This document shows, one piece after another, positions 18,901-28,548 of a stretch of DNA of 64,000 bases. The notes beneath the pieces are model-generated. The model saw nothing but the letters and a program-made list of their open reading frames with translations. It did not search any database and had not been told where the DNA came from. The translations under genes were made by a program, and so were the position numbers. Source of the stretch: Paenibacillus eucommiae. GTDB lineage: Bacteria > Bacillota > Bacilli > Paenibacillales > NBRC-103111. The DNA lies in assembly GCF_017874215.1 (NCBI RefSeq), contig NZ_JAGGLB010000008.1:124001-188000 (forward strand), read 5' to 3'. Position 1 is the stretch's first letter. Every line of letters begins with the position of its first letter.

Positions 18901-20256
18901 ATCTATTTCTTTGCCGTCCTGCATTTTAACTCCAGCAAGCTCAATAATCGTATTATTCATTACGGACAAGCCCGTGGTCTCGATATCAAATACGACATAA
19001 GTCGCTTCTTTGAGATCCACCTCGACAGGATTAAAAACGATGGGTACAGAATCGTTAACCACATTCGCCTCTACCCCGTAGATTACTTTAATACCATGCT
19101 TCTTGCCCGCTTTTCCTGCATCAGGAAACGATTGTACGGAGCTATGATCCGTAATGGCAATCGCCTTGTGGCCCCATTTGGCCGCCATCTTGATGTATTC
19201 ATCCACTGAGGCAATGCCATCCATCGTACTCATGGTCGTGTGCAGATGGAACTCTACTCTTTTTTCCTCCGCGTCATCTGTGCGATCTTTGGGCGGTACA
19301 AGCTCATTGATATCATTAGGAATCATCACAAGCTCCGGAATCTGCATGAAGCGGTCATACTCCACTTTTCCCCGCGCCTTGATCCATTTGCCATTAGTCA
19401 TCAGACTTAGAATCTTCACATCATCCTTAGTTTTGGCAAAAGCCTTCATCGCCATGGAATCGGTGAAATCCGTTAAATTAAATGTAAACAAGGTGCTTCC
19501 GTTTCGTAATTCCTTTACATCCAGGCCAAATACAGTGCCTTGAACCGTTACCTTCTTTTCTTCTTCCTGTATGTCCTGCAAAGGGACTGCAGGCTCCTTT
19601 ATTTCATAGCCGACCATCAGCTTGAGCTCCGCTCCCGGCAAGTTGGAAGCCTCTTCTTCCTGCTCGATGGACTGCATAATTTCCTGGGTTACGTTCTTTT
19701 CTTCTTCTTCAATCAGCCTGGCAAAGCGCTCGTATTCCTCTTCATTGGATTCACTTACTTTATAAAAAACACGCAGATCCGTGTGAAAATAATTTCGGAA
19801 AAAGGTCCGTGCATACTGGTCAATATCTTTTTTCTTAGCCTGCTCCAGACTAAAGGCATCAAGCAAAACAAGGGTTAAATCATTGTCCTTCACAGTGAAT
19901 TTGGATTTGCTCATCCAACCGTTCACCGTAGCTACTTCACGCTGCAGCCATTCGATAAATAAAGCCCAATATTCTCCAATCAATACTTCTGGTGCGGCCT
20001 GCTCAAAGCGGAATGTAAAGCTAATTTTGGCGATATGGGCAAATCTTTCTTGAATTTTTTTACAAAATGAAAGATAAACGTCTAGCGGAACGATTTCATT
20101 CTTCGCTATATGAAACGTCCACTCCCTGTTTTTCCTGCTGCACTCAACTTCATGGATAAATCCTTCTGCAAAAAATGAGTCAACGACATGGAAAGGGATT
20201 TCCGCTTGCTGCATTAGCAGCTCGAAGCGCTTCCTTTTATCCGCCAAGCTCCCCAT
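15952..20256 (-). CDS. polC: DNA polymerase III alpha subunit, PolC type
   Basis: Replicative polymerase of low-GC Gram-positives with built-in 3'-5' proofreading. About 1434 residues (B. subtilis 1437). Order: N-terminal domains, OB fold, PHP domain (EFHLHTTMSTMDG, about 345) interrupted by a DEDDh exonuclease (VVFDIETTGLS, about 430), zinc-binding CSSCKHSEW region, polymerase palm with VPDIDLNFSGEYQP, fingers, and a C-terminal QLSLF clamp-binding motif. ATG at 20256 has GGAGG 6 bases upstream; a second in-frame ATG at 20262 is too close to the ribosome site. Confidence 0.98.
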   Translation of the reverse strand: MGSLADKRKRFELLMQQAEIPFHVVDSFFAEGFIHEVECSRKNREWTFHIAKNEIVPLDVYLSFCKKIQERFAHIAKISFTFRFEQAAPEVLIGEYWALFIEWLQREVATVNGWMSKSKFTVKDNDLTLVLLDAFSLEQAKKKDIDQYARTFFRNYFHTDLRVFYKVSESNEEEYERFARLIEEEEKNVTQEIMQSIEQEEEASNLPGAELKLMVGYEIKEPAVPLQDIQEEEKKVTVQGTVFGLDVKELRNGSTLFTFNLTDFTDSMAMKAFAKTKDDVKILSLMTNGKWIKARGKVEYDRFMQIPELVMIPNDINELVPPKDRTDDAEEKRVEFHLHTTMSTMDGIASVDEYIKMAAKWGHKAIAITDHSSVQSFPDAGKAGKKHGIKVIYGVEANVVNDSVPIVFNPVEVDLKEATYVVFDIETTGLSVMNNTIIELAGVKMQDGKEIDRFTTFIDPHQKIPYNIQQLTNINDDMVRGAPELSEKLPEFVEFVRDAVLVAHNAKFDMGFIQANLKRLGIPELTNPVLDTLELARLLFPSMKNHRLNTLSDKFKVSLENHHRAIDDSLALGQILYQLIQESNGRNIRSLARLNDSVGQDLSNQRPFHCCIYAKNAVGKKNLFKLISLSHTDYFRKVACMPKSKLAELREGLLIVSGCERGEFYEAVMNKSVEEAEQVAEFYDVLEIQPASYNMHLVDKGFLGSKADLENNIKRIVEIGKKLGKPIIATGNVHYLNPRDKVFRDITINGITGFSPLKDLKKPDAHLRTTKEMLEEFKFLGEAMAHDVVIKNTSDLADQFEEIKLFPDKLFTPIIEGADEDIRNTCYETAKAMYGDELPEVIIARLEKELIPIIKFGFSANYLISAMLVKKSNEDGYLVGSRGSVGSSIVAMMLGISEVNPLPPHYICSSCKHSEWFTDGSVPSGFDLPDKVCPDCGANLKGDGHDIPFETFLGFKGDKVPDIDLNFSGEYQPVAHNFTKEIFGPKNVFRAGTIGTVAEKTAFGFVKKYEEEQGKHWRGAELSRLANGCTGVKRSTGQHPGGIVVVPDYIDVDDITPVQYPADDTSSEWKTTHFDYHAFDENLLKLDILGHDDPTMMRMLQDLTGIDPTKIPMNDRKVMSIFNSTEAIGVKPEQIRSPVATFGVPEMGTKFVRQMLQETQPSSFADLLQISGLSHGTGVWLGNAQELIRKDICNIKTVIGCRDDIMLYLIYKAGMDAGLAFKITESVRKGKGLTDEWKDEMKRCNVPAWYIESCERIEYMFPKAHAAAYVISAVRTAFFKVYHPIAYYATYFTVRAEDFDLELLCQGYEAILKKLIEIEQKGFQALPKEKAMVSLLEMALEMTARGFSFKPIDLYRSHATRFIIDDTSLIPPFAAMQGIGDNAARNIAAAKENGDFLSIEDFQNRSKATKTVIEMLASMGCFRGLPESNQLSLF

Positions 20257-20269
20257 AAACATCCTCCCC

Positions 20270-20316
20270 CACAAAAATACGAAGGGCAAAGGAGGTCTTG
20301 CATTCCGTTTGCCCTT
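20270..20316 (-). terminator. Terminator after proS, possibly bidirectional
   Basis: Perfect 9-bp stem AAGGGCAAA / TTTGCCCTT (20282-20290 with 20308-20316), 17-base loop, then CGTATTTTTG on the minus strand. The plus-strand tail is also T-rich. It ends very close to the polC ribosome site, so it may attenuate read-through into polC. Confidence 0.7.
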
Positions 20317-20355
20317 TTATTTACTTTAACTGAAATTTTATAACGCTAATGCTGC

Positions 20356-21804
20356 TTAATAGCTGCGGCCAAAAACGACTGTATGTGCAGAAGTCTCACC
20401 ACATACCAGACAAACTTGCTTTTGCACAGAAGGAGTAAACGGAATGTTCCGGCTTGTTGCTCCGGTTTCTTCTTTCACCTGTGCTTCGCATGCATCTGAA
20501 CCGCACCAGCCAGCTAATGCAAAGCCTCTCTTTGTTTCAAGAAATGCTTTGAATTCATCCAGTGAATCAACCGAAATATAGTTATCGTCACGGAATTGCT
20601 TGGCTTTATCATACATCTGCTGGTGAATCTCAGCAAGCAGATTCTCCACTTCCTGTACAAGATCGGACTGGGCTACGATCTTCTTTTCCCCGCTTACCCG
20701 GGAAACAAGCACAATTTGTCCATTCTCCATATCACGAGGTCCCAGCTCTAGACGAATTGGAACGCCGCGCATTTCGTATTCATTGAATTTCCAGCCAGGA
20801 CTTTGGTCTGCACGGTCATCAACCTTCACGCGCACACCAGCTTTCTTAAGCTCAGCATAGAGCTCATTCACTCGGCTTATAACCTGATCACGTGATTTAG
20901 GCGGGCCTATAGGAATCATAATGGCTTGTGTTGGTGCCACTTTGGGAGGTATCACCAGACCACGGTCATCACCATGCACCATAATCAGGGCACCGATCAA
21001 ACGCGTGCTTACGCCCCAAGAGGTCGTATGGGCGAACTGGTGCTGATTTTCCCGGTCCAAATATTTAATGTCGAAAGCTACGGCAAAGTTCGTTCCCAAA
21101 TAATGAGAGGTGCCGGCTTGAACCGCTTTACCGTCCTTCATCATAGCTTCGATGGAAAATGTATCTACAGCTCCAGCGAATTTCTCAGAAGGTGTCTTTT
21201 GGCCAAGAATTACTGGAATGGCGAGGAAATCTTCGGCAAACTCACGGTAGATCTCCAGCATTTGCATCGTTTCGCGGCGGGCATCCTGCTCATCCTCATG
21301 CGCAGTGTGACCTTCTTGCCAGAGAAACTCACTGGTACGAAGGAACGGCTGCGTGCGCTTCTCCCAACGAACAACGTTGGCCCACTGATTAATAAGCAGC
21401 GGCAAATCGCGATAGGAATTAATCCATTCCGCGTACATATGTCCAATCATCGTCTCCGAAGTAGGCCGGATCGCGAGACGTTCCTCCAGCTTCTCTCCTC
21501 CGGCTTCCGTAACCCAAGGGAGTTCAGGATTAAAGCCCTCGATATGGTTTTTTTCCTTTTCAAAAAAGCTCTCAGGAATGAAAAGCGGAAAGTATGCGTT
21601 GCGGTGTCCGGTTTCTTTGAATTTGAAATCGAGCTCGCGCTGTATATTTTCCCATATTTCATAGCTATCCGGTTTGAAAACAATGCAGCCTCTAACTGGC
21701 GAATAGCTCATCAGATCCGCTTTCTTGATTACATCCAGGTACCACCGGGAGAAGTCCTCTCCTTGAGGGGTTATTTCTTTAACAAATTGCTTCTCGTTCG
21801 ACAT
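20356..21804 (-). CDS. proS: Prolyl-tRNA synthetase, archaeal/eukaryote-like (type 3)
   Basis: Charges tRNA-Pro. 482 residues, lacking the roughly 180-residue editing insertion of bacterial-type ProRS (about 565-570 residues). Class II motifs: the TSETMIGHMY loop, VVRWEKRTQPFLRTSEFLWQ, and AVQAGTSHYLGTNFA. The C-terminal domain has paired cysteines (WCGSDAC and CLVC) and ends in RSY, typical of the archaeal type. ATG with AGGAGG 5 bases upstream. It sits between rseP and polC, where B. subtilis has a bacterial-type proS. No T-box leader fits in the 113 bases upstream. Confidence 0.96.
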   Translation of the reverse strand: MSNEKQFVKEITPQGEDFSRWYLDVIKKADLMSYSPVRGCIVFKPDSYEIWENIQRELDFKFKETGHRNAYFPLFIPESFFEKEKNHIEGFNPELPWVTEAGGEKLEERLAIRPTSETMIGHMYAEWINSYRDLPLLINQWANVVRWEKRTQPFLRTSEFLWQEGHTAHEDEQDARRETMQMLEIYREFAEDFLAIPVILGQKTPSEKFAGAVDTFSIEAMMKDGKAVQAGTSHYLGTNFAVAFDIKYLDRENQHQFAHTTSWGVSTRLIGALIMVHGDDRGLVIPPKVAPTQAIMIPIGPPKSRDQVISRVNELYAELKKAGVRVKVDDRADQSPGWKFNEYEMRGVPIRLELGPRDMENGQIVLVSRVSGEKKIVAQSDLVQEVENLLAEIHQQMYDKAKQFRDDNYISVDSLDEFKAFLETKRGFALAGWCGSDACEAQVKEETGATSRNIPFTPSVQKQVCLVCGETSAHTVVFGRSY

Positions 21805-21917
21805 AAATTCCTCCTAGAGTATTCCATAGGACAACCTTCTTCGAAAGCGTCCCCTTGCGTTTAGCTTAAGAAACCTTTAAACTCCCGAATTCCGCATCCG
21901 CATCCGCCTGCCATTCA

Positions 21918-23177
21918 CTAACTGTTGATCAGCCGCAAAATGTCATTATAGGTGACTGCCAGCATTAACAGCATCAGCAAGGCAAAGCCTACGAAATGAA
22001 CCATACTTTCCCGATTCGGATCCACAGGTTTTCCGCGCAGCGCCTCAATACCCATAAACAGCAGTCTGCTTCCATCGAGTGCCGGAATCGGCAGCAGATT
22101 GAATATCCCCAAATAAAGGCTTAACGTACCAGCCCAAAATATCAAATAACTCATGCCCATTCTAGCAAACTCTGCAGTAACCTGCGCCGTACGAACAGGG
22201 CCGCCCAAATCATCCAATTTGAACTGTCCAAAAATCAACATCTTTAAACTGGTTAAAATACCTACCGTTGAGCCATAAACCTGCTGATAGGTGCCTGTTA
22301 GAACCTCAGAGAAGTTTGCGGATCTCTTGTCGCCGCCAATCGTTATTCCAACCTTGCCGACCCCGGCCACTTCTGCTGGTACAACTTCAATTGGCATTGT
22401 AGTTCCGCCGCGCTCAATGATCCAGGACATCTTCTTGTTGGCGTTCTGCTGAATCATCGTCATCAGCTTCTCACGATCTTCACCGATCGGCTCATTGTTG
22501 ATGGAAACGACGATATCTCCCGCCAGCAAACCAGCCTTCTCACCGGCTTCTCCGGCAGAAATATTTTGCAGCTTCACGTTGGTGAGAACACCCGTCATGA
22601 TGATTAGTATAAAGAACAAAACAATCGCCAGCAAGAAGTTCATCACAGGGCCCATTACAATGGAAAGCGCCCTTTTCCCCACACTCTTGCTTCCGAATTG
22701 ACGGTCATACGGGGCTATTTGTGTTTCAGTGCCCTTGGTCACCATATGCGCGCAAGGATGAACGGCATAGGTCACCTGTTCACCATCCACATCGATCGTA
22801 AGCGTCAACTGCTTATCCAAATCAATATGTTCGACTACACCCTGAATAACTTCAGAGCGCGCATCAAGCTGATCCAGATACAAATACGTAATCCGTTCCT
22901 CGGCATCCAGCCTGATCGCAACAGTCTGTCCAGGATTGACTTGTACGATTTCCGGATCTTCTCCAGCCATTCTTACAAAGCCGCCGATCGGCAAAAGCCT
23001 TAGCGTATAGCGGGTTTCACCCTTTTTATAAGAAAAAATCTTCGGCCCAAAACCAATGGCAAATTCTCTTACAAGAATCCCGGCACGCTTGGCGAAGTAA
23101 AAATGGCCCCATTCATGTATCGAAACCAAAACGAAAAACAACAAAATAACTTTAAGAACAACCTCGATTGTTGACAA
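21918..23177 (-). CDS. rseP: RIP metalloprotease RseP/RasP (site-2 protease)
   Basis: Intramembrane zinc protease that cuts anti-sigma factors, FtsL and signal-peptide remnants. 419 residues. First membrane helix carries the HEWGH motif (VSIHEWGHFYFAKRAG, residues about 18-33); a PDZ domain follows at about 210-290 (AGEKAGLLAGDIVVSINNE); the second catalytic motif is NLLPIPALDGSRL near 365, and membrane helices follow to the C-terminus. TTG start at 23177 with GGAGG 10 bases upstream. Between dxr and proS, as in B. subtilis. Confidence 0.96.
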   Translation of the reverse strand: MSTIEVVLKVILLFFVLVSIHEWGHFYFAKRAGILVREFAIGFGPKIFSYKKGETRYTLRLLPIGGFVRMAGEDPEIVQVNPGQTVAIRLDAEERITYLYLDQLDARSEVIQGVVEHIDLDKQLTLTIDVDGEQVTYAVHPCAHMVTKGTETQIAPYDRQFGSKSVGKRALSIVMGPVMNFLLAIVLFFILIIMTGVLTNVKLQNISAGEAGEKAGLLAGDIVVSINNEPIGEDREKLMTMIQQNANKKMSWIIERGGTTMPIEVVPAEVAGVGKVGITIGGDKRSANFSEVLTGTYQQVYGSTVGILTSLKMLIFGQFKLDDLGGPVRTAQVTAEFARMGMSYLIFWAGTLSLYLGIFNLLPIPALDGSRLLFMGIEALRGKPVDPNRESMVHFVGFALLMLLMLAVTYNDILRLINS

Positions 23178-23341
23178 TTCGTACCTTCCTCCTTAGACAT
23201 GTGCAGGATAGCATGCTCCTAGATTACCATTATTGTTTATCCGAATACAAGCTATACCTTCCTTAGAACATGTATACTTGGATGGAGGCTGGTTTAGACT
23301 TGAAACCCAAATAGATGAAGGTCATAGTCCCATTCCATAGG

Positions 23342-24493
23342 CTACTCAAATGAGATGGCTTCTGCTGCTTTTCTTGCCCAGGCATCTATTTCATGAATCG
23401 TCTGCAAATCCGGCTCACTGACAGTCTGGTGCTGCTGCAGCACAGAGTCAATGATATCTTCGATTTGCAAAAAAGAAATAGCTCCCTGCAAAAAGCGAGC
23501 TACTGCTATTTCATTAGCGGCATTAAATACCGTGGGAGAAGAGCCGCCAGCTCTTCCACTTTCGTAAGCCATCCGCACACAAGGATACCTGCCAAAATCC
23601 ATCTCGCGAAAATGCAGCTTTCCTGCATCGACCAGACTTAGCCGGTTTGTAGGTGTTGGAAACCGCTGAGGGTACGTTAGTGCGTACTGGATAGGCACCC
23701 TCATATCGGGGTTACCTAGCTGGGCAATGATGCTATTATCAACAAATTCAACATACGAATGAATAATGCTTTCCGGATGAATAATGACACCGATTTGATC
23801 ATAACCGAGCCCAAACAACCAGCGGGCTTCAATAACTTCCAGACCTTTGTTCACCATAGTAGCTGAATCTATCGTAATTTTTGCCCCCATTGACCAGTTC
23901 GGATGCCGCAGTGCTTGTTCCACTGTAACACCTTCGAGCTCCTTGCGAGTCCGATCCCGGAAGGAACCTCCTGAAGCCGTTAGTGTAATCTGCGCAATCT
24001 CACTCCGATTTTCACCATTCAAACATTGAAAAATAGCGGAATGCTCACTGTCGACAGGGAGTAAGGAAACACCCTTACGCTTTGCAGCATCAATGACAAT
24101 ATGTCCGGCACTCACTAACGTTTCCTTGTTCGCAAGACCAATATTTTTCCCTGCTTCAATAGCTGCAAGTGTAGGCTTTAAGCCTTGACTGCCTACTAAT
24201 GCCGTCACGACAAAATCAGCTTCTGTTCCTGCCGCAACCTCAAGAAGCCCCTGCTCTCCATAAAGCACCTTCGTATCTGAAGGAACATGCAAAGCAAGCT
24301 CATCTGCGAGCTCCTTCGTTGCCGCTGAGACTATTTTAGGACGAAATTGCTTTGCTTGCTCAATAAGCAGCGCAATATTATATCCGCCTGCAAGAGCGTC
24401 AACTTGAAAGCGTTCCGGCTCATTAGCGATAACGTCCAGGGTTTGTGTTCCAATGGATCCGGTTGAACCGAGAATGGCAATACGTTTCTTCAT
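23342..24493 (-). CDS. dxr: 1-deoxy-D-xylulose-5-phosphate reductoisomerase
   Basis: Second step of the MEP pathway to isoprenoid precursors, feeding UppS two genes upstream. 383 residues. NADPH motif [13 protein letters not shown] at residues 9-21; metal and substrate residues in [13 protein letters not shown] and [11 protein letters not shown]-terminal [18 protein letters not shown]. Follows cdsA by 31 bases. The 164 bases to rseP hold no clear promoter or terminator that I can see. Confidence 0.97.
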   Translation of the reverse strand: MKKRIAILGSTGSIGTQTLDVIANEPERFQVDALAGGYNIALLIEQAKQFRPKIVSAATKELADELALHVPSDTKVLYGEQGLLEVAAGTEADFVVTALVGSQGLKPTLAAIEAGKNIGLANKETLVSAGHIVIDAAKRKGVSLLPVDSEHSAIFQCLNGENRSEIAQITLTASGGSFRDRTRKELEGVTVEQALRHPNWSMGAKITIDSATMVNKGLEVIEARWLFGLGYDQIGVIIHPESIIHSYVEFVDNSIIAQLGNPDMRVPIQYALTYPQRFPTPTNRLSLVDAGKLHFREMDFGRYPCVRMAYESGRAGGSSPTVFNAANEIAVARFLQGAISFLQIEDIIDSVLQQHQTVSEPDLQTIHEIDAWARKAAEAISFE

Positions 24494-24524
24494 AAATTTT
24501 CACCTCAATTTGCACATTTCCCGA

Positions 24525-25319
24525 TTAATAAGGAATAAGCCCCAGCCAATGAATGAAAGGAAACACGATGAGCCAGCTGTCTACCCGATCCAGGACACCA
24601 CCGTGTCCAGGAAGCAGCGCTCCCGTGTCTTTAATTCCTTTGACTCTTTTATAAGCGGATTGGATCAAGTCTCCCAATTGTCCCACTACAGCGATAACTA
24701 CTCCTAATAATACAGCGTCCAGATAAGTAAGCAGCTCAGGTGAAGCCCATGCAAAGGCCAGAGCTGCGAGAATAGAGATGACTATGCCTCCAATGGATCC
24801 TTCAACGGATTTTTTGGGACTGATCTGCGGCCACAGCTTGTGTTTACCCAGCTTTGAACCTACAAAATAAGCGCCAGAATCTGTTGACCATATACAAACA
24901 AATACAAGGATTGTCCAGAAAAATCCATGCTCTGGAATTCTTGTAGATATCATATAATGAAAGCCTAGTCCTATGTATACAATTCCAGCAAACAACACCG
25001 AGACCTGATCGATTGTTATCGCATTTTTAGACAAAACGGTAATCGAAAGCAGTACAAAAAGCGTGATCCAAATAATAGCTGTTGCATCCACATTCAATGA
25101 ATAATCTTTAGTTTCCCAAGGAATAACCAGGAGCACCAAAGCAATTAACCCAACTAGAGAAGTGAGTTTATACTTCTTGTAACCGTTCATTCTCAAGTAT
25201 TCATCGTACCCGATAATTGACAGCAGCAAAATCAACCCGGAATACCAGTAACCGCCGAGAGCTAAAAAGGAAATAAAAGCGATGCCGGCAATGAGGCCAG
25301 TAACGATACGCTGCTTCAT
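24525..25319 (-). CDS. cdsA: Phosphatidate cytidylyltransferase
   Basis: Makes CDP-diacylglycerol from phosphatidic acid and CTP, the entry to membrane phospholipids. 264 residues, strongly hydrophobic with about 7 or 8 membrane helices. The C-terminal family signature is intact (KRVKGIKDTGALLPGHGG, then LDRVDS). ATG with AGGAGG upstream. The 169-base gap to uppS contains a compound inverted repeat. Confidence 0.96.
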   Translation of the reverse strand: MKQRIVTGLIAGIAFISFLALGGYWYSGLILLLSIIGYDEYLRMNGYKKYKLTSLVGLIALVLLVIPWETKDYSLNVDATAIIWITLFVLLSITVLSKNAITIDQVSVLFAGIVYIGLGFHYMISTRIPEHGFFWTILVFVCIWSTDSGAYFVGSKLGKHKLWPQISPKKSVEGSIGGIVISILAALAFAWASPELLTYLDAVLLGVVIAVVGQLGDLIQSAYKRVKGIKDTGALLPGHGGVLDRVDSWLIVFPFIHWLGLIPY

Positions 25320-25393
25320 TCGATTCCTCCTAAGGACTTCTCATTAAAAAACAAATTCAACATAAGCTTTTTTGTGAAAGCCACATTCGCAAA

Positions 25394-25467
25394 CTTACCA
25401 AGACTACATGGAGCTTCCCGCAGAAAAGCCAACTTTGCAAATACCAAGCCAGCTTTTCTTTGGTAAG
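25394..25467 (-). repeat. Compound inverted repeat upstream of cdsA
   Basis: On the plus strand CTTACCAA (25394-25401) and AGAAAAGC (25422-25429), separated by 20 bases, both pair with one continuous arm GCTTTTCTTTGGTAAG (25452-25467). Sixteen base pairs form with a 20-base bulge on one side and a 22-base loop. The arm is followed by CATT, so GTAAGCATT matches the tag near mlpA and pnp. Internally it carries GCTTCCCGCAG, related to the flhB and hslU leader repeats. On the coding strand it lies about 75 bases before cdsA. Confidence 0.65.
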
Positions 25468-25488
25468 CATTGATAATTAGGGCTCACA

Positions 25489-26262
25489 TTAAATTCCACC
25501 GTATCTTCTGGCCCTTTGCTGATACTCCACAATGGCTTGGTAGAATAAATCATCGGTAAATTCAGGCCAATAAGCATCCGTAAACCATAGTTCGGAATAA
25601 GCAAGCTGCCAAAGTAAAAAATTACTCAACCTCAGCTCTCCACTGGTCCGAATCAACAGATCGGGATCAGGCAGGTCTGATGTCAACATATATCGCGAAA
25701 ATGATTCCTCATCTAAATCCTCGATCCGAAACTTGCCTTCCTGAACTTCCTTGTATATGTTCTGCACTCCGTCAAGGATTTCCTTGCGTCCTCCGTAGTT
25801 CAAAGCAAAATTTAGAATGAGTCCAGTATTATTTTTTGTACGTTCAATGGCATCCTCAATGGCTCTGAGGGTATAATCCGGCAAGCCTTCATTCCAGCCT
25901 GTCATGCGAATGCGCACGTTCTTTTCAATAAGCTCCCCAATCTCAAGCGGAAAAAATTCCGAGGGCAGCTTCATCAAAAATTCCACTTCTTCTTTGGGCC
26001 TTTTCCAGTTTTCTGTGGAAAAAGCGTACATCGTTAGTACCTTTACGCCGATATCATTAGCGGCGATCGTGATTTTCTTAACATTCTTCATACCGGAATG
26101 ATGCCCTGCTACGCGAGGTAAGCCGCGCTGCTTCGCCCAACGTCCATTACCATCCATGATGATTGCCACGTGGGCTGGAACATGTTCCGGATCGATGGTA
26201 GGAAATGCCTTAACAGCATCCTTGCCTAAGCTCCTGAGCCATTTCTTAAACGGTTTGAGCAT
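25489..26262 (-). CDS. uppS: Undecaprenyl diphosphate synthase (cis-prenyltransferase)
   Basis: Extends farnesyl-PP to the C55 lipid carrier used in wall synthesis. 257 residues from ATG 26262 with GGTGGGGG 7 bases upstream. Catalytic Asp in IIMDGNGRWAKQRG, substrate residues in GHHSGM and the C-terminal DPDLLIRTSGELRLSNFLLW and ELWFTDAYWPEF blocks are intact. Follows the frr terminator by about 20 bases. Confidence 0.97.
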   Translation of the reverse strand: MLKPFKKWLRSLGKDAVKAFPTIDPEHVPAHVAIIMDGNGRWAKQRGLPRVAGHHSGMKNVKKITIAANDIGVKVLTMYAFSTENWKRPKEEVEFLMKLPSEFFPLEIGELIEKNVRIRMTGWNEGLPDYTLRAIEDAIERTKNNTGLILNFALNYGGRKEILDGVQNIYKEVQEGKFRIEDLDEESFSRYMLTSDLPDPDLLIRTSGELRLSNFLLWQLAYSELWFTDAYWPEFTDDLFYQAIVEYQQRARRYGGI

Positions 26263-26283
26263 CCTTGTTCCCCCACCTAAGGA

Positions 26284-26317
26284 AAGATGAAAAGTCCCCA
26301 GCATATGACCGGGGACT
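26284..26317 (-). terminator. Intrinsic terminator after frr
   Basis: Minus strand AGTCCCC / GGGGACT stem with an 11-base loop, followed by TTTTCATCTTT. It lies between frr and uppS. Confidence 0.85.
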
Positions 26318-26328
26318 GGCCTAAAGCT

Positions 26329-26883
26329 TTACACTTCCATAATTTCTTTTTCTTTGGCGGCCAATACCTTATCCACTTCTGCAGTAAATTTATCAGTAAA
26401 TTTCTGAATGTCCTCTTGATGGCGACGGGATTCGTCCTCAGAAATTCCTGCTTTTTCCAGCTTCTTAATTTCATCATTCGTGTCGCGGCGGATGTTACGA
26501 ACCGCAACTTTGGCTTCTTCGCCATACTTTTTCGTCATCTTCACAAGATCTGAACGTCTCTCTTCCGTCAAAGCCGGAATCACAATACGAATAATTGTGC
26601 CGTCATTAGACGGAGTTAAGCCCAAATCTGATTTCATAATCGCCTTCTCAATAGTTCCCATAGATGTTTTATCCCATGGTTGGATAAGCAAAGTCCGGGA
26701 ATCCGGAGTGCTGAGGTTGGCAAGCTGATTAACAGGCGTCATTGCGCCATAATACTCAACCTGAATTTTATCGAGCAGTGACGGTGTTGCGCGGCCTGCG
26801 CGCAGGGAAGACAAATCTCTTTTTAAAGCGGCTATTGCTTTATCCATCTTGTCTTCAGCATTCTTTTTTATCGCTTGTGGCAT
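26329..26883 (-). CDS. frr: Ribosome recycling factor
   Basis: With EF-G splits post-termination ribosomes. 184 residues (B. subtilis 185) from ATG at 26883, which has AAGGGAG 8 bases upstream inside the end of pyrH. Conserved [37 protein letters not shown] and the closing KEKEIMEV are present. One base separates it from the pyrH stop. Confidence 0.97.
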   Translation of the reverse strand: MPQAIKKNAEDKMDKAIAALKRDLSSLRAGRATPSLLDKIQVEYYGAMTPVNQLANLSTPDSRTLLIQPWDKTSMGTIEKAIMKSDLGLTPSNDGTIIRIVIPALTEERRSDLVKMTKKYGEEAKVAVRNIRRDTNDEIKKLEKAGISEDESRRHQEDIQKFTDKFTAEVDKVLAAKEKEIMEV

Positions 26884-26884
26884 T

Positions 26885-27628
<744 letters not shown>

Positions 27629-27659
27629 TCAAAAAGGCGAATAAGATAAAGATTTCAAA

Positions 27660-27701
27660 GGTATCGTCTACGTCGTCCTTAAAAGGACTAGCGCGTTGCC
27701 T
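27660..27701 (-). repeat. Intercistronic repeat, copy upstream of pyrH
   Basis: About 42 bases, around 80 percent identical by eye to 63230-63271 between hslV and hslU. Shared core on the coding strand: GCGCT, then GTCCTT, AAGG, and CGTAGACG. GTCCTT / AAGGAC forms a small hairpin. Both copies lie in the gap just upstream of a translated gene. Confidence 0.65.
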
Positions 27702-27751
27702 AGAAATATCAAAGTCAAATCTGCATTTTTATACTTTTTATTTTACTGATA

Positions 27752-27788
27752 GTTTAAAAAAGAAGGAACACCAAGTGTTCCATTCTTC
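27752..27788 (-). terminator. Intrinsic terminator after tsf
   Basis: Minus strand GGAACAC-TTG-GTGTTCC flanked by further AAGAA / TTCTT pairing, then TTTTTT. About 12 bases past the tsf stop. Confidence 0.92.
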
Positions 27789-27799
27789 TGTGACGAGTA

Positions 27800-28450
27800 T
27801 TAAAGTTTCACTTGGGACATAACTTCTTCTGCGAAATTTTCTTGTTTTTTCTCAAGACCTTCACCAAGTCCAAAACGGACGAAACGGCGAATGGAGATAT
27901 TTTCTCCAATTTGCGAGATTTTTTCATTAAGTATAGTGGAGATTGTTTTGTCTTGGTCTTTGATGAACTGCTGCTCCAACAAGCAGAATTCTTCATAGAA
28001 CTTGCCAATACGTCCTTCTACCATTTTGTCGACGATTTGCGCAGGCTTGCCTTCGTTCAGAGCTTGATTACGCAAAATTTCTTTCTCTTTATCGATAGCT
28101 TCCTGAGGAACATCTTCCCGGCGAACATAAATCGGGCTTGCTGCTGCAATATGCATAGCAATATCTCTGATAAAGGATCTGAATTGATCCGTCTTCGCAA
28201 CGAAATCTGTTTCGCAGTTGATTTCTACCAGTACGCCTACTTTACCGCCAGCGTGAATGTAGGATTCAACAGCTCCTTCACTAGCAATACGTCCAGCTTT
28301 GTTTGCTGCTGCTGCCAGGCCCTTCTCACGAAGAAGCTCACCAGCTTTAGTCAAATCACCATTTGCTTCTTCTAATGCTTTTTTACAATCCAACATTCCT
28401 GCGCCTGTTTTCTCGCGCAATTCTTTCACCATTCCAGCAGTTATTGCCAT
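27800..28450 (-). CDS. tsf: Elongation factor Ts
   Basis: Guanine nucleotide exchange factor of EF-Tu. 216 residues, somewhat shorter than the roughly 290 of B. subtilis because the core domain is reduced. The start [20 protein letters not shown] with [12 protein letters not shown], the [14 protein letters not shown] block and [12 protein letters not shown] are typical. The C-terminus keeps [13 protein letters not shown] and [11 protein letters not shown] with GGGAGGGTC upstream. Follows rpsB across a terminator-like hairpin. Confidence 0.96.
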   Translation of the reverse strand: MAITAGMVKELREKTGAGMLDCKKALEEANGDLTKAGELLREKGLAAAANKAGRIASEGAVESYIHAGGKVGVLVEINCETDFVAKTDQFRSFIRDIAMHIAAASPIYVRREDVPQEAIDKEKEILRNQALNEGKPAQIVDKMVEGRIGKFYEEFCLLEQQFIKDQDKTISTILNEKISQIGENISIRRFVRFGLGEGLEKKQENFAEEVMSQVKL

Positions 28451-28485
28451 TCGAAAGACCCTCCCACTAATTCTTCGTATTTTTT

Positions 28486-28533
28486 GTGTTAAAAAGGGCG
28501 GTGTAGGCTGTTACACCTTCCAACCGCCCTTTT
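28486..28533 (-). terminator. Terminator/attenuator between rpsB and tsf
   Basis: Minus strand AAAAGGGCGG / CCGCCCTTTT with inner GGTGT / ACACC pairing, then TTTTTAAC. Partial termination here would set the S2 to EF-Ts ratio; that consequence is inference. Confidence 0.85.
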
Positions 28534-28548
28534 GTTCATCTTTATATC

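Noticed and set aside
20926..21864. 312-codon plus-strand frame antisense to proS
   Set aside because: Opposite a conserved synthetase gene; no family features and no separate promoter or ribosome site.
21805..21917. T-box leader before proS
   Set aside because: The gap of 113 bases is too short, and no T-box core motif or terminator is seen.
23178..23341. Promoter between dxr and rseP
   Set aside because: TTGTAT with a TGGTAATCT-like -10 is present but the -10 matches only three consensus bases, so it was not listed.
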